Shown piece after piece: positions 9,197-17,666 of a DNA stretch of 64,000 bases. Origin of the DNA: Roseiarcus sp963776665. Its GTDB lineage: Bacteria; Pseudomonadota; Alphaproteobacteria; Rhizobiales; Beijerinckiaceae. Made by a program: the position numbers and the translations under genes. Location of the stretch: the NCBI GenBank assembly GCA_963776665.1, contig CAVZNQ010000013.1, forward strand, positions 1 through 64,000, in the 5' to 3' direction. Each line of letters opens with the position of its first letter. Position 1 is the stretch's first letter. The notes below the pieces were generated by a model. It was not told the origin of the DNA and ran no database searches. It worked only from the letters and a program-made list of their open reading frames with translations.

Positions 9197-9848
9197 AGAC
9201 TTGTTCGCTCGCTTTCTCGGAGACCGCAAAAGGCCTTTTGGCTGACATTTTCCAGTTGGTGGCCCTAATCGAAGCTCAAATCGTGGTCGTTGAAGGACAT
9301 AGGGATGACCGATGTTTCCACATATCGCTCTAGCTTATTCCGCCGCGCCATAGGCTTCACCTCCAAGAGCGAGAGGGGCTTTGTCTTCCAAGGCTAAGTC
9401 CTTCGAGTCCCAACGACCGAACACGTCATTCCCGATGTCAACGCCGCTATTGAGATCCTCCAAGCCGACGTGGCAAGTACGCGTGGCATGACAAGAAAGA
9501 CATCAAGGGCGCCATCGCACCTCGATGACCGAAACCTTTGTCGAGATCATCGCAATGATAGCCGCATTATTGGTGTTCGCGCCATCCGAGCCCGACCTGG
9601 CGGCCGCCCGCACGGTCGCGGGCGATTTCCACGAAGGCGAACTCGCCAGGGCGGTCGACCGCCCGCCCCTGGTTGGCGCCGCCAACAGGCCGACACTTTG
9701 TTACGGCGTCAATTGAAACCATGGCGATCAGAGCGGCCCACGGCCCAGACGGCTTCGCGGGCGTCTATTCCTCTTTCGATTTGGGCACCGAAGCACTGTT
9801 GCAGGTCGCCCTTTTACGTCTTAAACTGCCACCGCGAAAACTGCTAAA
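9197..9848. other. Intergenic stretch between divergent genes
   Basis: About 650 bases separate two divergently transcribed membrane-protein genes. No convincing gene, RNA or hairpin was found. A 63-codon plus-strand frame at 9525-9716 has a hydrophobic start but no ribosome site and no family resemblance. Promoters for both neighbours should lie here. Confidence 0.35.
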
Positions 9849-11723
9849 GTGAAGGCTTTGACCAACCACCCGGAAAAGCCGTTCAAAATACCTGACATTT
9901 TAGGTCAGCCGGACATCCTCGAGAAGGCTACCCAGCTGATTGCTGAGCTGTCGCAGGGCGATGGCAACGGTAGAGGCGACAGCGACGGGGCGGAAAGCAC
10001 CCTTCAGCGGCGGCTCGGCGGCGAAGGCGACAGGCCCGAAGGCATCCTTCGGCGGCGGGTGGGCGGAGGCGAAAGCGACGCCGAACGCGCCCTTCTCCGG
10101 CGCCCCTCAGGCTTCGGTTTTTCGCGTCTCAATTCTATAGAACCGCCGCCCGCGCAGTTCGCGGCTTCCGAACCGCCATTGAAAGCTGAGCCGCCAACGA
10201 TTACCAAGCCCCGACGCCTCAAATTTTGGTTGTTCGCGGTCCTAGCCTCCGTCGCAATTGTAGCGCCGATAGGAGCGGACACGTCGCTTCCCGGTAGAGA
10301 GAACCGCAATTTTGCGCTCGTGGTGGCCCCCGAGCAACCGCTTCCGGGGACCGCGGCGACTGTCGCTTCGGCGGCCGCCACCGATGATGAAAATCAACCA
10401 TCTCGCACGGACTGGTCCGATCGCGCGGCGCAATTGCAAATTGTTCTCCCAACGCTCGTCGCGTCCTCGGACCCTATCGCCGGGTCCGCGACTTCGCCCG
10501 TGGCGACGCCGCTTGGCCCGATGGAAGCCGTCAACCCGTCATCCGCCGTAGCCGAAAATGCGGCTGTTCCGCCATCGGTTCAGACAAGCCCCCGGGATAG
10601 CGCAGTTCAGGGCGTCAGCGATAAGGAGATCTTGTTTGGAATGGCGGCGCCCTTCGGTGGCGCGTCCAGGGAACTCGGCCGGCAAATGAAGATCGGCGTC
10701 GAGACCGCTTTCAGCCAGATTAATGACGGGGGAGGGGTGAACGGTCGTCTGCTGCGACTCGTGACCGCGGACGACGGCTACGAGCCGACGCGGACCGCCG
10801 ACGTCATGAAATCCCTTTACGACAAGGATCAGGTCTTCGGCTTTATCGGCAACGTGGGAACGCCGACGGCGGCAGTTGCGCTGCCCTTCGCACTCGACCA
10901 TCGGGCGCTGTTTTTCGGGGCGTTCACCGGCGCCGGCCTTCTTCGTCGCGATCCCCCCGACCGCTACGTATTCAACTATCGGGCGAGCTATGCCGAAGAG
11001 ACGAACGCCGTGGTGAATTACCTCGTGAAAGTGAGGCGCATCCAGCCGAGGGAGATCGTAGTTTTTGCGCAGCAGGATTCCTATGGTGATTCCGGCTACG
11101 CCGGGGTCCAGAAGGCTGTGCGCTCATTGCCCGGCGAGAATCCGGATATCGTTCGTCTCAACTACAAGCGCAACACCGTCGACGTGCAAGACGCGGTGAA
11201 CGCGTTGCGCGCATTCAGGGGGCAAATCAAAGCGGTGGTCATGGTTGCCTCGTACCGAGCTGCGGCGAAGTTCATCGAAAAGACGCGCGATCTCTATCCT
11301 TCGATGATCTACACCAACGTCTCATTCGTCGGCAGCACGGCGCTGGCCGACGAGTTGATGCTGTTGGGGCCAAAATATGCGACTGGCGCGATAGTCACCC
11401 AGGTGGTGCCTGCGATTAACAGCTACGCGACAATCGTTCTGAAATATAAGGAATCTCTTGCTAAGTATTATCCCGGCGAATCGCCCGATTACGTTTCTTT
11501 TGAAGGTTACATCGACGCGAGCATTCTCGCCGAGGCTGTCAAGAGGGTCGGCCGCGACATAAACACGGAAAAGCTCGTTGACGAACTCGAGCGAATGCAT
11601 GATTTCGACCTTGGACTGGGCGCGCCGCTGACTTTCAGTTCGAACGAGCACCAGGGTTCGCATAAGGTGTGGGGCACACAATTGGACGAAGCTGGCCACT
11701 ACCAGCCCATCGATCTGGAGTAG
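9849..11723 (+). CDS. Membrane-anchored receptor with ABC-type periplasmic ligand-binding domain
   Basis: The 624-residue product starts with GTG. Domains in order: a cytoplasmic N-terminus with short basic repeats (LQRRLGGEG, LRRRVGGGE, LLRRPSG, about 50-90), a single membrane segment (LKFWLFAVLASVAIVAPIGA, about 125-143), a Pro/Ala linker, and from about 255 a Peripla_BP_6-type domain. That domain starts KEILFGMAAPFGGASRELGR and contains IGVETAFSQINDGGGVNGR and IGNVGTPTAAVALPFAL, hallmarks of leucine/amide-binding proteins. Normal members are secreted and work with ABC permeases; this one is anchored by an uncleaved helix, has a cytoplasmic tail and no transporter genes nearby. That suggests sensing or scaffolding rather than uptake, which is inference. 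Confidence 0.8.
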   Translation: MKALTNHPEKPFKIPDILGQPDILEKATQLIAELSQGDGNGRGDSDGAESTLQRRLGGEGDRPEGILRRRVGGGESDAERALLRRPSGFGFSRLNSIEPPPAQFAASEPPLKAEPPTITKPRRLKFWLFAVLASVAIVAPIGADTSLPGRENRNFALVVAPEQPLPGTAATVASAAATDDENQPSRTDWSDRAAQLQIVLPTLVASSDPIAGSATSPVATPLGPMEAVNPSSAVAENAAVPPSVQTSPRDSAVQGVSDKEILFGMAAPFGGASRELGRQMKIGVETAFSQINDGGGVNGRLLRLVTADDGYEPTRTADVMKSLYDKDQVFGFIGNVGTPTAAVALPFALDHRALFFGAFTGAGLLRRDPPDRYVFNYRASYAEETNAVVNYLVKVRRIQPREIVVFAQQDSYGDSGYAGVQKAVRSLPGENPDIVRLNYKRNTVDVQDAVNALRAFRGQIKAVVMVASYRAAAKFIEKTRDLYPSMIYTNVSFVGSTALADELMLLGPKYATGAIVTQVVPAINSYATIVLKYKESLAKYYPGESPDYVSFEGYIDASILAEAVKRVGRDINTEKLVDELERMHDFDLGLGAPLTFSSNEHQGSHKVWGTQLDEAGHYQPIDLE

Positions 11724-12171
11724 ACCTTAAGCCGCCCACGGTGAACGTCCACCCCAATTTCCGCGGCGACCCTCGGCCATCGCCTCTGCGGGCCCCACAG
11801 AGCGGCTTCACCGTCCAGCCGTCCATGGGAGCCCAAAAGCCCCGGCTCGGCCAGAGGCGGCGCCCCGGCGTACTTAGTGTCATAAGTTCCCGCGTGCGCG
11901 TGCGAGAGAAGCAGGGTCCCTCGGATCGTCCAGCGACGAAAGTATGGAGGCCTGGCGGCCCCGTCGCACGGGCGACCTCTGTACTCTCACCGCTTACATA
12001 GTCCCGGCACGCGCCCGCTTGGACGTCCGCGGAGGCCCCCGTGCGCCTCGCCCAGTATTTCGCCTTCAATCGACCGCGGCTGAACGGAGGATAGCTTGCG
12101 TCGCCCTTCGTCAGCAATGACGCGTTCCATCATCAAGGCCCGTCTGGTTTTCGGCGTGCAGCTTGGAACAA
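11724..12171. other. Intergenic stretch containing dispersed repeat copy A
   Basis: No gene is supported between the receptor-like gene and the small minus-strand gene. The main content is one copy of the roughly 110-bp dispersed repeat, listed separately. The rest is unremarkable high-GC sequence. Confidence 0.5.
11874..11985 (+). repeat. Dispersed repeat of about 110 bp, copy A
   Basis: It shares the order of blocks with two other copies: a ttagtgtcat-like left end, a gcgcg-rich segment, the core ggtccctcggatcgtccagc, then gaaagtat, a ccccgtcgc segment and gggcgacctc. Copy C is the closest match. It has no open frame of its own, which suggests a small non-autonomous element or an intergenic repeat family. 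Confidence 0.7.
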
Positions 12172-12498
12172 CTACGGCTTCGCCCAGAGGCTCCGTAGTT
12201 CATTTGTCGACCTGCGGCTTGGCCGCGGTATGCGCGCCGCAGTTGGCTCGCGATCAGAGACGAAAAGGGCATTCATCGCTATCCGAATTGTGGGATCGAC
12301 ACCTGCGCCTCTTCCTATTTTGCCGGCGACCGCAAGCGCAACGCGGCGCCAACTCTTCGCCATTTCATCGGAACCGGCCTCCTGCTCCCTGCGGAGCGCC
12401 TCGGAATAAGCCTCGTCGCCAAAATCGCGGATTAGCGCCTGGGCCTCCGCGTCAGTGCGTTCAATTCTGGCGCGTCGGCGATCAAGCCAGGACTGCAT
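12172..12498 (-). CDS. Small basic hypothetical protein
   Basis: ATG at 12498 is preceded by AGAGGG at suitable spacing. The 108-residue product begins MQSWLDRRRARIERTDAEAQ and continues with helices including ALIRDFGDEAYSEALRREQE and WRRVALAVAGKIGR. Proteins of this type (helical, with a conserved Ala-Tyr-x-x-Ala region followed by WRRVALA) are common in Hyphomicrobiales and have no assigned function. The last 30 residues look less conserved. A small regulatory or toxin-antitoxin partner role is possible but unsupported. Confidence 0.6.
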   Translation of the reverse strand: MQSWLDRRRARIERTDAEAQALIRDFGDEAYSEALRREQEAGSDEMAKSWRRVALAVAGKIGRGAGVDPTIRIAMNALFVSDREPTAARIPRPSRRSTNELRSLWAKP

Positions 12499-12736
12499 TT
12501 GCTTACCCTCTTTTCTCCCTATTGTCGCTGTGGAGTCGTTAACAAAATGTGCAACGCTACTCGCTCACGAAGGCCCTCAAACGATCGGCGATTTTGTGCG
12601 ATGGTCGAAACTACGACGAGCAAACCCTCATGATCGAACTGGGCTTGGAGATGTACCAGCCAAGCTTGACCGCCCTCGGCCTCACAAACGAGGCCGGCGC
12701 ACTTGCCGCGGCTACCATCGGCGGCTCACTCGACCT

Positions 12737-13456
12737 TTGAGCGCGTCGGTACACCTCCTCCAAGTCGGGGAGCTCGACCTCGTGTTCGAGGCGTCGCGCT
12801 GGGAGTTTGCCGAACGTCAGGCGGCGAGTATCGCTGCGCACTGGGCGCGACTGACGAAGGCCAAGCCGTTGCTCTTCAATGGGCGGGTGCTGCTTCTGAG
12901 CAGGCGCGCGATCGAAACCCGCTTCGACGGGATGCTGACGCTTAAGGGCGTCTATTTCGAGACCGACTATGCCGATTTCCTCGCGTGGGAAGAATTCGGC
13001 TTTCCTGGCGACCCGGTCGAGGATTGCTTCTCGATGGCTGCGCTGCGCAGCTCCGACCGGGCGTTTCTGCTCGGAGAGATGGCTCCCCATACCTTTCGCG
13101 CCGGGCGGATCTATTTTCCCGCGGGGACGCCGGACCCTACAGACGTTTTTGATGGAAGGGTCGATCTCGAGGCGAGCGCCCGACGTGAACTGCTCGAGGA
13201 GACCGGCGTGGACGCGAGCGAGACCATGATCGCGCCGGGCTGGACCCTCATGTTCACGCCCCACCGCACCGCCTGCATGAAGTTGATGACGCTGGCGATC
13301 CCTGCGGCGCTCGCGAAGGAGCGGATCGACGCCCATCTCGCGAGCGACCCTCACGCCGAGTTTTCGCGCATGCATATCGTGCGCAGTGCTCGCGACATAG
13401 AGGAGTCGCGGGTCCCGGTGTTTGTCGCGGAATACTTGCGCGATGCGTTACGATAG
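12737..13456 (+). CDS. Nudix-fold hydrolase-like protein
   Basis: The reading frame is open far upstream, but protein character starts near a TTG at 12737 (SASVHLLQVGELDLVFEASR), so about 239 residues are likely. The Nudix catalytic signature is visible as RRELLEETGV at about residues 155-164, giving RExxEE. The first Glu of the full 23-residue Nudix box appears replaced by Val-Asp, so the motif is slightly degenerate. Such proteins hydrolyse nucleoside diphosphate derivatives; the substrate cannot be predicted. It stands alone within the element, so it may be cargo. Confidence 0.65.
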   Translation: MSASVHLLQVGELDLVFEASRWEFAERQAASIAAHWARLTKAKPLLFNGRVLLLSRRAIETRFDGMLTLKGVYFETDYADFLAWEEFGFPGDPVEDCFSMAALRSSDRAFLLGEMAPHTFRAGRIYFPAGTPDPTDVFDGRVDLEASARRELLEETGVDASETMIAPGWTLMFTPHRTACMKLMTLAIPAALAKERIDAHLASDPHAEFSRMHIVRSARDIEESRVPVFVAEYLRDALR

Positions 13457-13778
13457 TCCGGACAACGGCGACATAGCGCGCTCGCAACGCGGATACCGGC
13501 CCTGAACTTCCCTCGTGCTTTTCTAGGCCGTCATGGCCCGCCAGTTCAAAACCGTCCGCTGAATATACGAGACTCGGCCCTGGCCAGAACGGCGGCTTTG
13601 AGGGAGCGCCTTCGGGAGACCATGTAGATGCCCCGCGACGGAGCCCCGAGGCCGCGATACCTTCGTCGCCGGCCAAACTGAGGGACCCAACTGTTCTCGC
13701 GCGCGCACACGAAAACTGATGACCCTGAGGAACCGGGCCGCTCACACGGCCGATCCTTGATGTGGGCGCTGGCGAGGC
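13457..13778. other. Intergenic stretch containing dispersed repeat copy B
   Basis: No gene is supported here. It holds the inverted copy B of the dispersed repeat and ends at the breakpoint of a truncated oxidoreductase gene. Confidence 0.5.
13615..13730 (-). repeat. Dispersed repeat of about 110 bp, copy B (inverted)
   Basis: In reverse complement it reads the same block order as copies A and C: a tcat-type left end, a gcgcgcg run, gggtccctc, then cgacgaaggtatcgcggcctc. It is the most diverged of the three in the centre. It lies in opposite orientation about 1.6 kb from A and 0.3 kb from C. Confidence 0.65.
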
Positions 13779-14019
13779 GGTCCAGTTCAATCCGCTCTCT
13801 CTGATGAACGCCAACAAGGGGGTTTTTGGCGTCAACCTGGGACACATGTGGGGCGAGTTCGACCGCATGCGGCCCTGGATGGATCAGCTTATGGATTTGT
13901 GGGAAACAGGCGCGATCAAGCCGAAGATCGCCCGCGTCTTCAAGTTCGACGAAGCCGCGGCGTCCCATCATTTCATTCAGGACCGCAAGAACATCGGCAA
14001 GGCGCTGCTCGCGCCCTAG
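13779..14019 (+). pseudogene. C-terminal fragment of a zinc-type alcohol dehydrogenase / quinone oxidoreductase
   Basis: The frame from about 13779 reads FNPLSLMNANKGVFGVNLGH and ends with FDEAAASHHFIQDRKNIGKA LLAP, the typical C-terminus of medium-chain dehydrogenase/reductase quinone-oxidoreductase-like proteins. Only about 80 of the usual 330 or more residues are present; the cofactor-binding and catalytic parts are missing. It has no credible start. It is flanked on both sides by copies B and C of the dispersed repeat, which may mark recombination points. Confidence 0.65.
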
Positions 14020-14030
14020 GTTTGGCTTCC

Positions 14031-14137
14031 TCAGTGTCATGGGTTCCGCGCGCGCGAGAGCAGAGGGGTCCCTCGGATCGTCCAGCAAAGAAAGTATCGC
14101 GGCCTCGTGACCCCGTCGCGCGGGCGATCTCCATACC
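14031..14137 (+). repeat. Dispersed repeat of about 110 bp, copy C
   Basis: It carries tcagtgtcatgggttccgcg at the left end, then the core ggtccctcggatcgtccagc, identical to copy A over 20 bases, then gaaagtatcgcggcctc and a ccccgtcgcgcgggcgatct right end. It begins just after the stop of the truncated oxidoreductase fragment. Confidence 0.7.
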
Positions 14138-14439
14138 TCCACCCAGATCATGAGATAGAAATCGGCCCGATTGCGAAAGAGGTTTTGGCTGACGCGAGAG
14201 CGAAGAACCACAACTCAAAACATTCCGCCGATGCCGCAGCTAGGCGACTTCAGCGAAAGTTTGTCGCCGATCGCGATCGCATTTTGGCCCGGGCTACAGT
14301 CGAGTTGAAATGGGACTTGCCCGCATTTCACCATCGAATCCTTCGCATCCTTGAGGAGCTGACGGCGCTAGAAGTTCCCTGCGACACGCAGCGTATAATC
14401 CGGCGGATTGACCCCAAGGTAGGAAAATCGACGAGTTAA
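14107..14439 (+). CDS. Hypothetical protein, uncertain start
   Basis: From about 14150 the frame looks coding: IAKEVLADARAKNHNSKHSA, then helices with LQRKFVADRDRILARATVEL and a C-terminal ILRILEELTALEVPCDTQRI. The first 15 residues lie inside repeat copy C and are probably not real. No family is recognised. It may be a gene whose 5' end was replaced by the repeat, so a fragment is as likely as an intact gene. Confidence 0.35.
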   Translation: MTPSRGRSPYLHPDHEIEIGPIAKEVLADARAKNHNSKHSADAAARRLQRKFVADRDRILARATVELKWDLPAFHHRILRILEELTALEVPCDTQRIIRRIDPKVGKSTS

Positions 14440-14488
14440 ATCCGTCCCAAAAATTGAAAAACTGTGATCTTATACCAAGACTTGCTGA

Positions 14489-15305
14489 TTAGAACTCGTC
14501 TGCCCATTCTCGCATTCCGATGGACATGATCCGCCAAGGCTGATCGATGAGCTTGTTCCAAGCGTCGCAGCAGTGGTCGACGATTTGGTCGTAGGATCTA
14601 AAGATGCGGTTCGAGAGCCAATTGTCCCGCATGAACTGCCAGACGTTTTCCTGCGGGTTCAGCTCCGGGCACTTTGCCGGCAATGGGATGAGCGTGATGC
14701 TAGGCGGCACGGTCAGGCGGCCGGAGAGATGCCAGCCTGCCTGATCGACGAGGAGCGCGGCATGGGGGCCCGGCGCGATCTGGGTGGCGATTTCGGCCAG
14801 GTGCAGGTTCATCGCCTCGGTATCGCAGCGCGGCATGACGAGGGCCGCGCCCTTGCCGTCTCTGGGGCAGATCGCGCCGAAGATATAGGCCGAGGCGGTT
14901 CTCTGATCTTTCGGGGCGCTGGGGCGCGTTGCGCGCTTGGCCCAACGGCGGGTGATCTTGTTCTTCTGGCCCACCCGCGCCTCGTCGGCGAACCAGACCT
15001 CTATTGCGCCGGGATCGACGCCCTTTTCTCGCCCGATCTCTTCCAGGCGCGTGGCGAAGCTTTGTTAAAATCTTCAATTGCGCCCTCGGCCTGCGCATGA
15101 TGGCGTGGGCGAGCCGAAAGCTTGCGATAACCCATCTGGCGCAGCACCCGGCTCAGGGTCTGCTGGGCGACGACGACGCGGAACTCCTCGAAAATCCATT
15201 GGCAGAGATCGACGATCCGCCATCGCACGACCCCGTGAATCGCTGGGATCGGCCCACTCTCGAGGATCGCAGCCAACGCCGCCCGATGCTCGTCGTTCAG
15301 TCGTC
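14489..15305 (-). mobile_element. IS630-family transposase remnant, truncated and frameshifted
   Basis: The 3' part (14489-14974) encodes the IS630 DDE domain end: LLVDQAGWHLSGRL, then LPAKCPELNPQENVWQFMRD with the conserved PxLNPxE block and its catalytic Glu. The 5' part (about 15001-15305), in another frame, gives LNDEHRAALAAILESGPIPA and the helix-turn-helix RIVDLCQWIFEEFRV. The first 80 or so residues of a normal transposase are absent, and the sequence stops abruptly at about 15305 against the duplicated backbone module. It is therefore inactive. Its insertion probably removed the original flank of that module. Confidence 0.8.
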
Positions 15306-15307
15306 CG

Positions 15308-15913
15308 CTAAGGGAAATATGCCACCAGGTTCGGGTAGTCCGGCGGTTTGCGTCTTATGCGCTGCGAGAGGCTGGCCTCAAGCGCCAGCAATCGACCCTT
15401 CAGCCGGCGATAGGTGCGTCGATGCATGCCGCGCGGTCGCTCAGGCAATGGCGCGGTTAGAGACGCGATGCCGCCGAGGCGCAGCCTTAGCTTGCATGCC
15501 TTGAAGTGACCTCGTGACTGGGCGCTGAGCGCCTGGCTGGCATAAATCGGATTGCCGACGCAGGCTCGACAGAAATAGCCGGCCAACCCTTCGTAAAGCC
15601 TTGCAACACGCTTCTCGCAATGGGGGCAATGCATCCAAGGTCGCTCGCCGCCGAAATGCAGCCTTGTCCATGAGACGCGGATACGCTGCGGGAAATGGTG
15701 ACCCCGCAGATCGAGCATGATTGCGAATCGAGCTACTCGCATCTGAGCGATGCTGCGCCATCCGAGCCCCGGCCGGAAAAAGATCCAGTCGGGACTACCG
15801 AGTATCCCCTTGCGCCGACGGTCGCGGACGTCGAGGCAGTCGTGCGCCAGCTTTTCAATCGTGAACGCTTTTGATTTCTCGTAACGCGTCACAAGCGTCT
15901 GGTTTCGCGTCAC
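15308..15913 (-). CDS. Zinc-ribbon protein of the element backbone, copy 2
   Basis: It is nearly identical to the 5330-5935 gene: 201 residues, the same zinc ribbon (CPHC, and CRAC in place of CRRC) and the same GTGA coupling to the upstream gene. Changes cluster in the C-terminus (LKGRLLALEASLSQRIRRKP here). DNA identity is very high in the 5' two thirds of the gene and drops toward the 3' end, as expected of gene conversion or recombination. Here it is the last gene of the contiguous backbone operon that starts at the primase. Confidence 0.75.
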   Translation of the reverse strand: MTRNQTLVTRYEKSKAFTIEKLAHDCLDVRDRRRKGILGSPDWIFFRPGLGWRSIAQMRVARFAIMLDLRGHHFPQRIRVSWTRLHFGGERPWMHCPHCEKRVARLYEGLAGYFCRACVGNPIYASQALSAQSRGHFKACKLRLRLGGIASLTAPLPERPRGMHRRTYRRLKGRLLALEASLSQRIRRKPPDYPNLVAYFP

Positions 15914-16164
15914 GGTGTCGAACCCAATGTCTGGTCCAAGAACTTGTAAAACGCCGCATTAATTTCGCCAACGACGTTACGCGTCTCGGCCGCAAGCAAT
16001 CCCTTCCGGACAAGGGCGTCAATTTCCCGATTGCGCACCTCAAGCATGAGGCAACGCAAGCCCTTGCGTCGGCGTTCGCGGTGTCTGCGCATCCGGACGG
16101 CCGGCGCAGAGGGGGTCGCGCCCTCAACGGACACGGTCGAAGCGGCATCGTAAATTTCAGCCAT
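15910..16164 (-). CDS. Small basic protein, possibly DNA-binding, copy 2
   Basis: The 84-residue product (ATG at 16164) carries VRMRRHRERRRKGLRCLMLE and the same C-terminal EIDALVRKGLLAAETRN segment as copy 1 at 5932-6204. The N-terminal 25 residues differ completely between copies. It sits 3 bases after the TubC-like gene and overlaps the zinc-ribbon gene by 4 bases, so it belongs to the replication operon. A role in copy or excision control is a guess from context. Confidence 0.65.
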   Translation of the reverse strand: MAEIYDAASTVSVEGATPSAPAVRMRRHRERRRKGLRCLMLEVRNREIDALVRKGLLAAETRNVVGEINAAFYKFLDQTLGSTP

Positions 16165-16167
16165 GAC

Positions 16168-16455
16168 TCACGCCCGCCCCTCTCCCCGCGGTCGGTGAGC
16201 GGCGCACGTCCATCGACCCTCCTTGCCCTCTAGCAATCGAACCCCAAAGCCGAATGGCGCAGGCTGGCCGCAAATGAAGCAGCGGGCGCAGTCATCGTTG
16301 ATCGTTGCGAAGATCGCCGCTTTCATCGCCTTCAACTTAGGGAGCCAACGCGCAAGCGCCTCACGCGGGCCGGAAGCCTTGAGGTTGCCGGACGCGCCGA
16401 GACGAACCCGCACGCCGTCGCGCTCCGCCATTTTGAGAACGTTCGCCGTCGTCAA
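16168..16455 (-). CDS. TubC N-terminal-docking-like small protein with zinc-binding cysteines
   Basis: The 95-residue product begins with a short helix-strand segment (VRVRLGASGNLKASGPREAL) that resembles the TubC-type N-terminal domain often found in primase-associated element proteins. It ends with CARCFICGQPAPFGFG and a later Cys, giving a potential zinc site. Its ATG overlaps the stop of the AAA ATPase gene by 4 bases, so it is coupled to it. Function is unknown; a primase accessory role fits the neighbourhood. Confidence 0.6.
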   Translation of the reverse strand: MTTANVLKMAERDGVRVRLGASGNLKASGPREALARWLPKLKAMKAAIFATINDDCARCFICGQPAPFGFGVRLLEGKEGRWTCAAHRPRGEGRA

Positions 16456-17666
16456 AACTCTATCTCCTCGCCCAGGCTGTTAGAATTGGGGTTATCGCGA
16501 AGAGGCTCAAAACGTCCGAAGGGGCTCAGAGCAAAAGGTTGAGCCTCTTCGGGGATGCTGAGCCCCTTCGACAGACTCCAGGACCAGCCGTCACGGAGGG
16601 CCTCCTTGTGTGCTTTGATGCCAAGGGCCTTTTTCGCGCGGCGAACACTCGCCCAAGAAACGCCATTCGCTTCGGCCGCCGACTTCACTTCATTGGAAGC
16701 CACCGGCCCCGCTGCGAGAAGCTCGCGGAGAAACCCCTTCGCTTCATCGAGCGGCCTCTCGCGTTCCTGATGGGAGTGTTCCGCCTCGGCAAGCGCGTCG
16801 CGCGCGCTGCCTTCGATGGGCTCACCCCAAACCACATGAGAGGCGAAGATTTCAGGATGCTGTTCAAGCGCGGCCTGTTCGAGCCTGTAGACGAAGCCGC
16901 CCCCGTCAGGTCCGATGTTGGATTTCGCCCGCATGAGGATGCGCCGCTCCAGCGTGCCGCCCTCTTGCGCTGGCTGCTTCGCCGCGATCATCACGACGCG
17001 CGCCACCGCAGCAAAGGCGATGGAACCGATCAGTCGCTCCTGCGGCTCTCGCCCGGCGGTTCCCTTGGCGAGATGGTGAACGCCGAGCGCAGCCGCGCCA
17101 GTGACCCGACAGAGATCGGCTAGCGGTTGAAGGTCACGTCTCGTCTCGGCGTTCTTGTGACTGTCTTTGGTTGCAATCAGCGCCACCGGGTCGATGACGA
17201 CGAGCGAAACGTCGCCCGCGCACTGAATCTTTTTCTCCAGAGCGCCCATGTCGCGCGCTGGATCGAAAGCGCGGGATCGGCCGCCCTCGCTGGTGCCCCG
17301 AACGAAATGAATCCGCCGAAGATCGGCGCCCTCGGCTATCAGGCGAGGAACGAGCGTATCGGCGGGATCATCTTCGCCTGACCAGATGACGACGCGGCCT
17401 TGATTCGCTCGCGCGGCATCGGGCCATGCGCCGCCAGAGGAAATAATTGCGGCGAAATCGAGCGCCAGCGTCGTCTTTCCGGCTCCAGGCTGGCCAGCGA
17501 GAAGATGAAGCCGGCCGTGAGCGAGCCATCCGGGCCATAGCCATTCGATTGCTTGCGGGGTGACGCTCGCCGCTGTCTGAAACTCTACAGTCGCGGTGAC
17601 AATCGGCACGCCGTTGGGCGGGTTGGGTGAAAACCGGTCTGTCGTGAATTTCGCGCTCTCGCTCAT
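16452..17666 (-). CDS. AAA primase-helicase (RepA-like) of the element
   Basis: The start ATG at 17666 (MSESAKFTTDRFSPNPPNGV) overlaps the primase stop by ATGA and was preferred to a longer reading. The product has about 404 residues. The Walker A motif AGQPGAGKTTLALDFAA lies near residue 60, Walker B-like VSLVVIDPVALIATKDSH near 165, and GVHHLAKG follows as in RecA-fold replicative helicases (AAA_25 type). A C-terminal winged-helix-like segment (VKSAAEANGVSWASVRRAKK) probably binds DNA. Together with the Toprim protein it would form the replication module of an integrative element; the partner gene is broken. Confidence 0.8.
   Translation of the reverse strand: MSESAKFTTDRFSPNPPNGVPIVTATVEFQTAASVTPQAIEWLWPGWLAHGRLHLLAGQPGAGKTTLALDFAAIISSGGAWPDAARANQGRVVIWSGEDDPADTLVPRLIAEGADLRRIHFVRGTSEGGRSRAFDPARDMGALEKKIQCAGDVSLVVIDPVALIATKDSHKNAETRRDLQPLADLCRVTGAAALGVHHLAKGTAGREPQERLIGSIAFAAVARVVMIAAKQPAQEGGTLERRILMRAKSNIGPDGGGFVYRLEQAALEQHPEIFASHVVWGEPIEGSARDALAEAEHSHQERERPLDEAKGFLRELLAAGPVASNEVKSAAEANGVSWASVRRAKKALGIKAHKEALRDGWSWSLSKGLSIPEEAQPFALSPFGRFEPLRDNPNSNSLGEEIEF

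Noticed and set aside
14031..14137. Dispersed repeat as an IS630 terminal repeat
   Set aside because: Copies lie outside and at variable distance from the IS630 remnant, and only one side is near it; no matching end is found at 15305.
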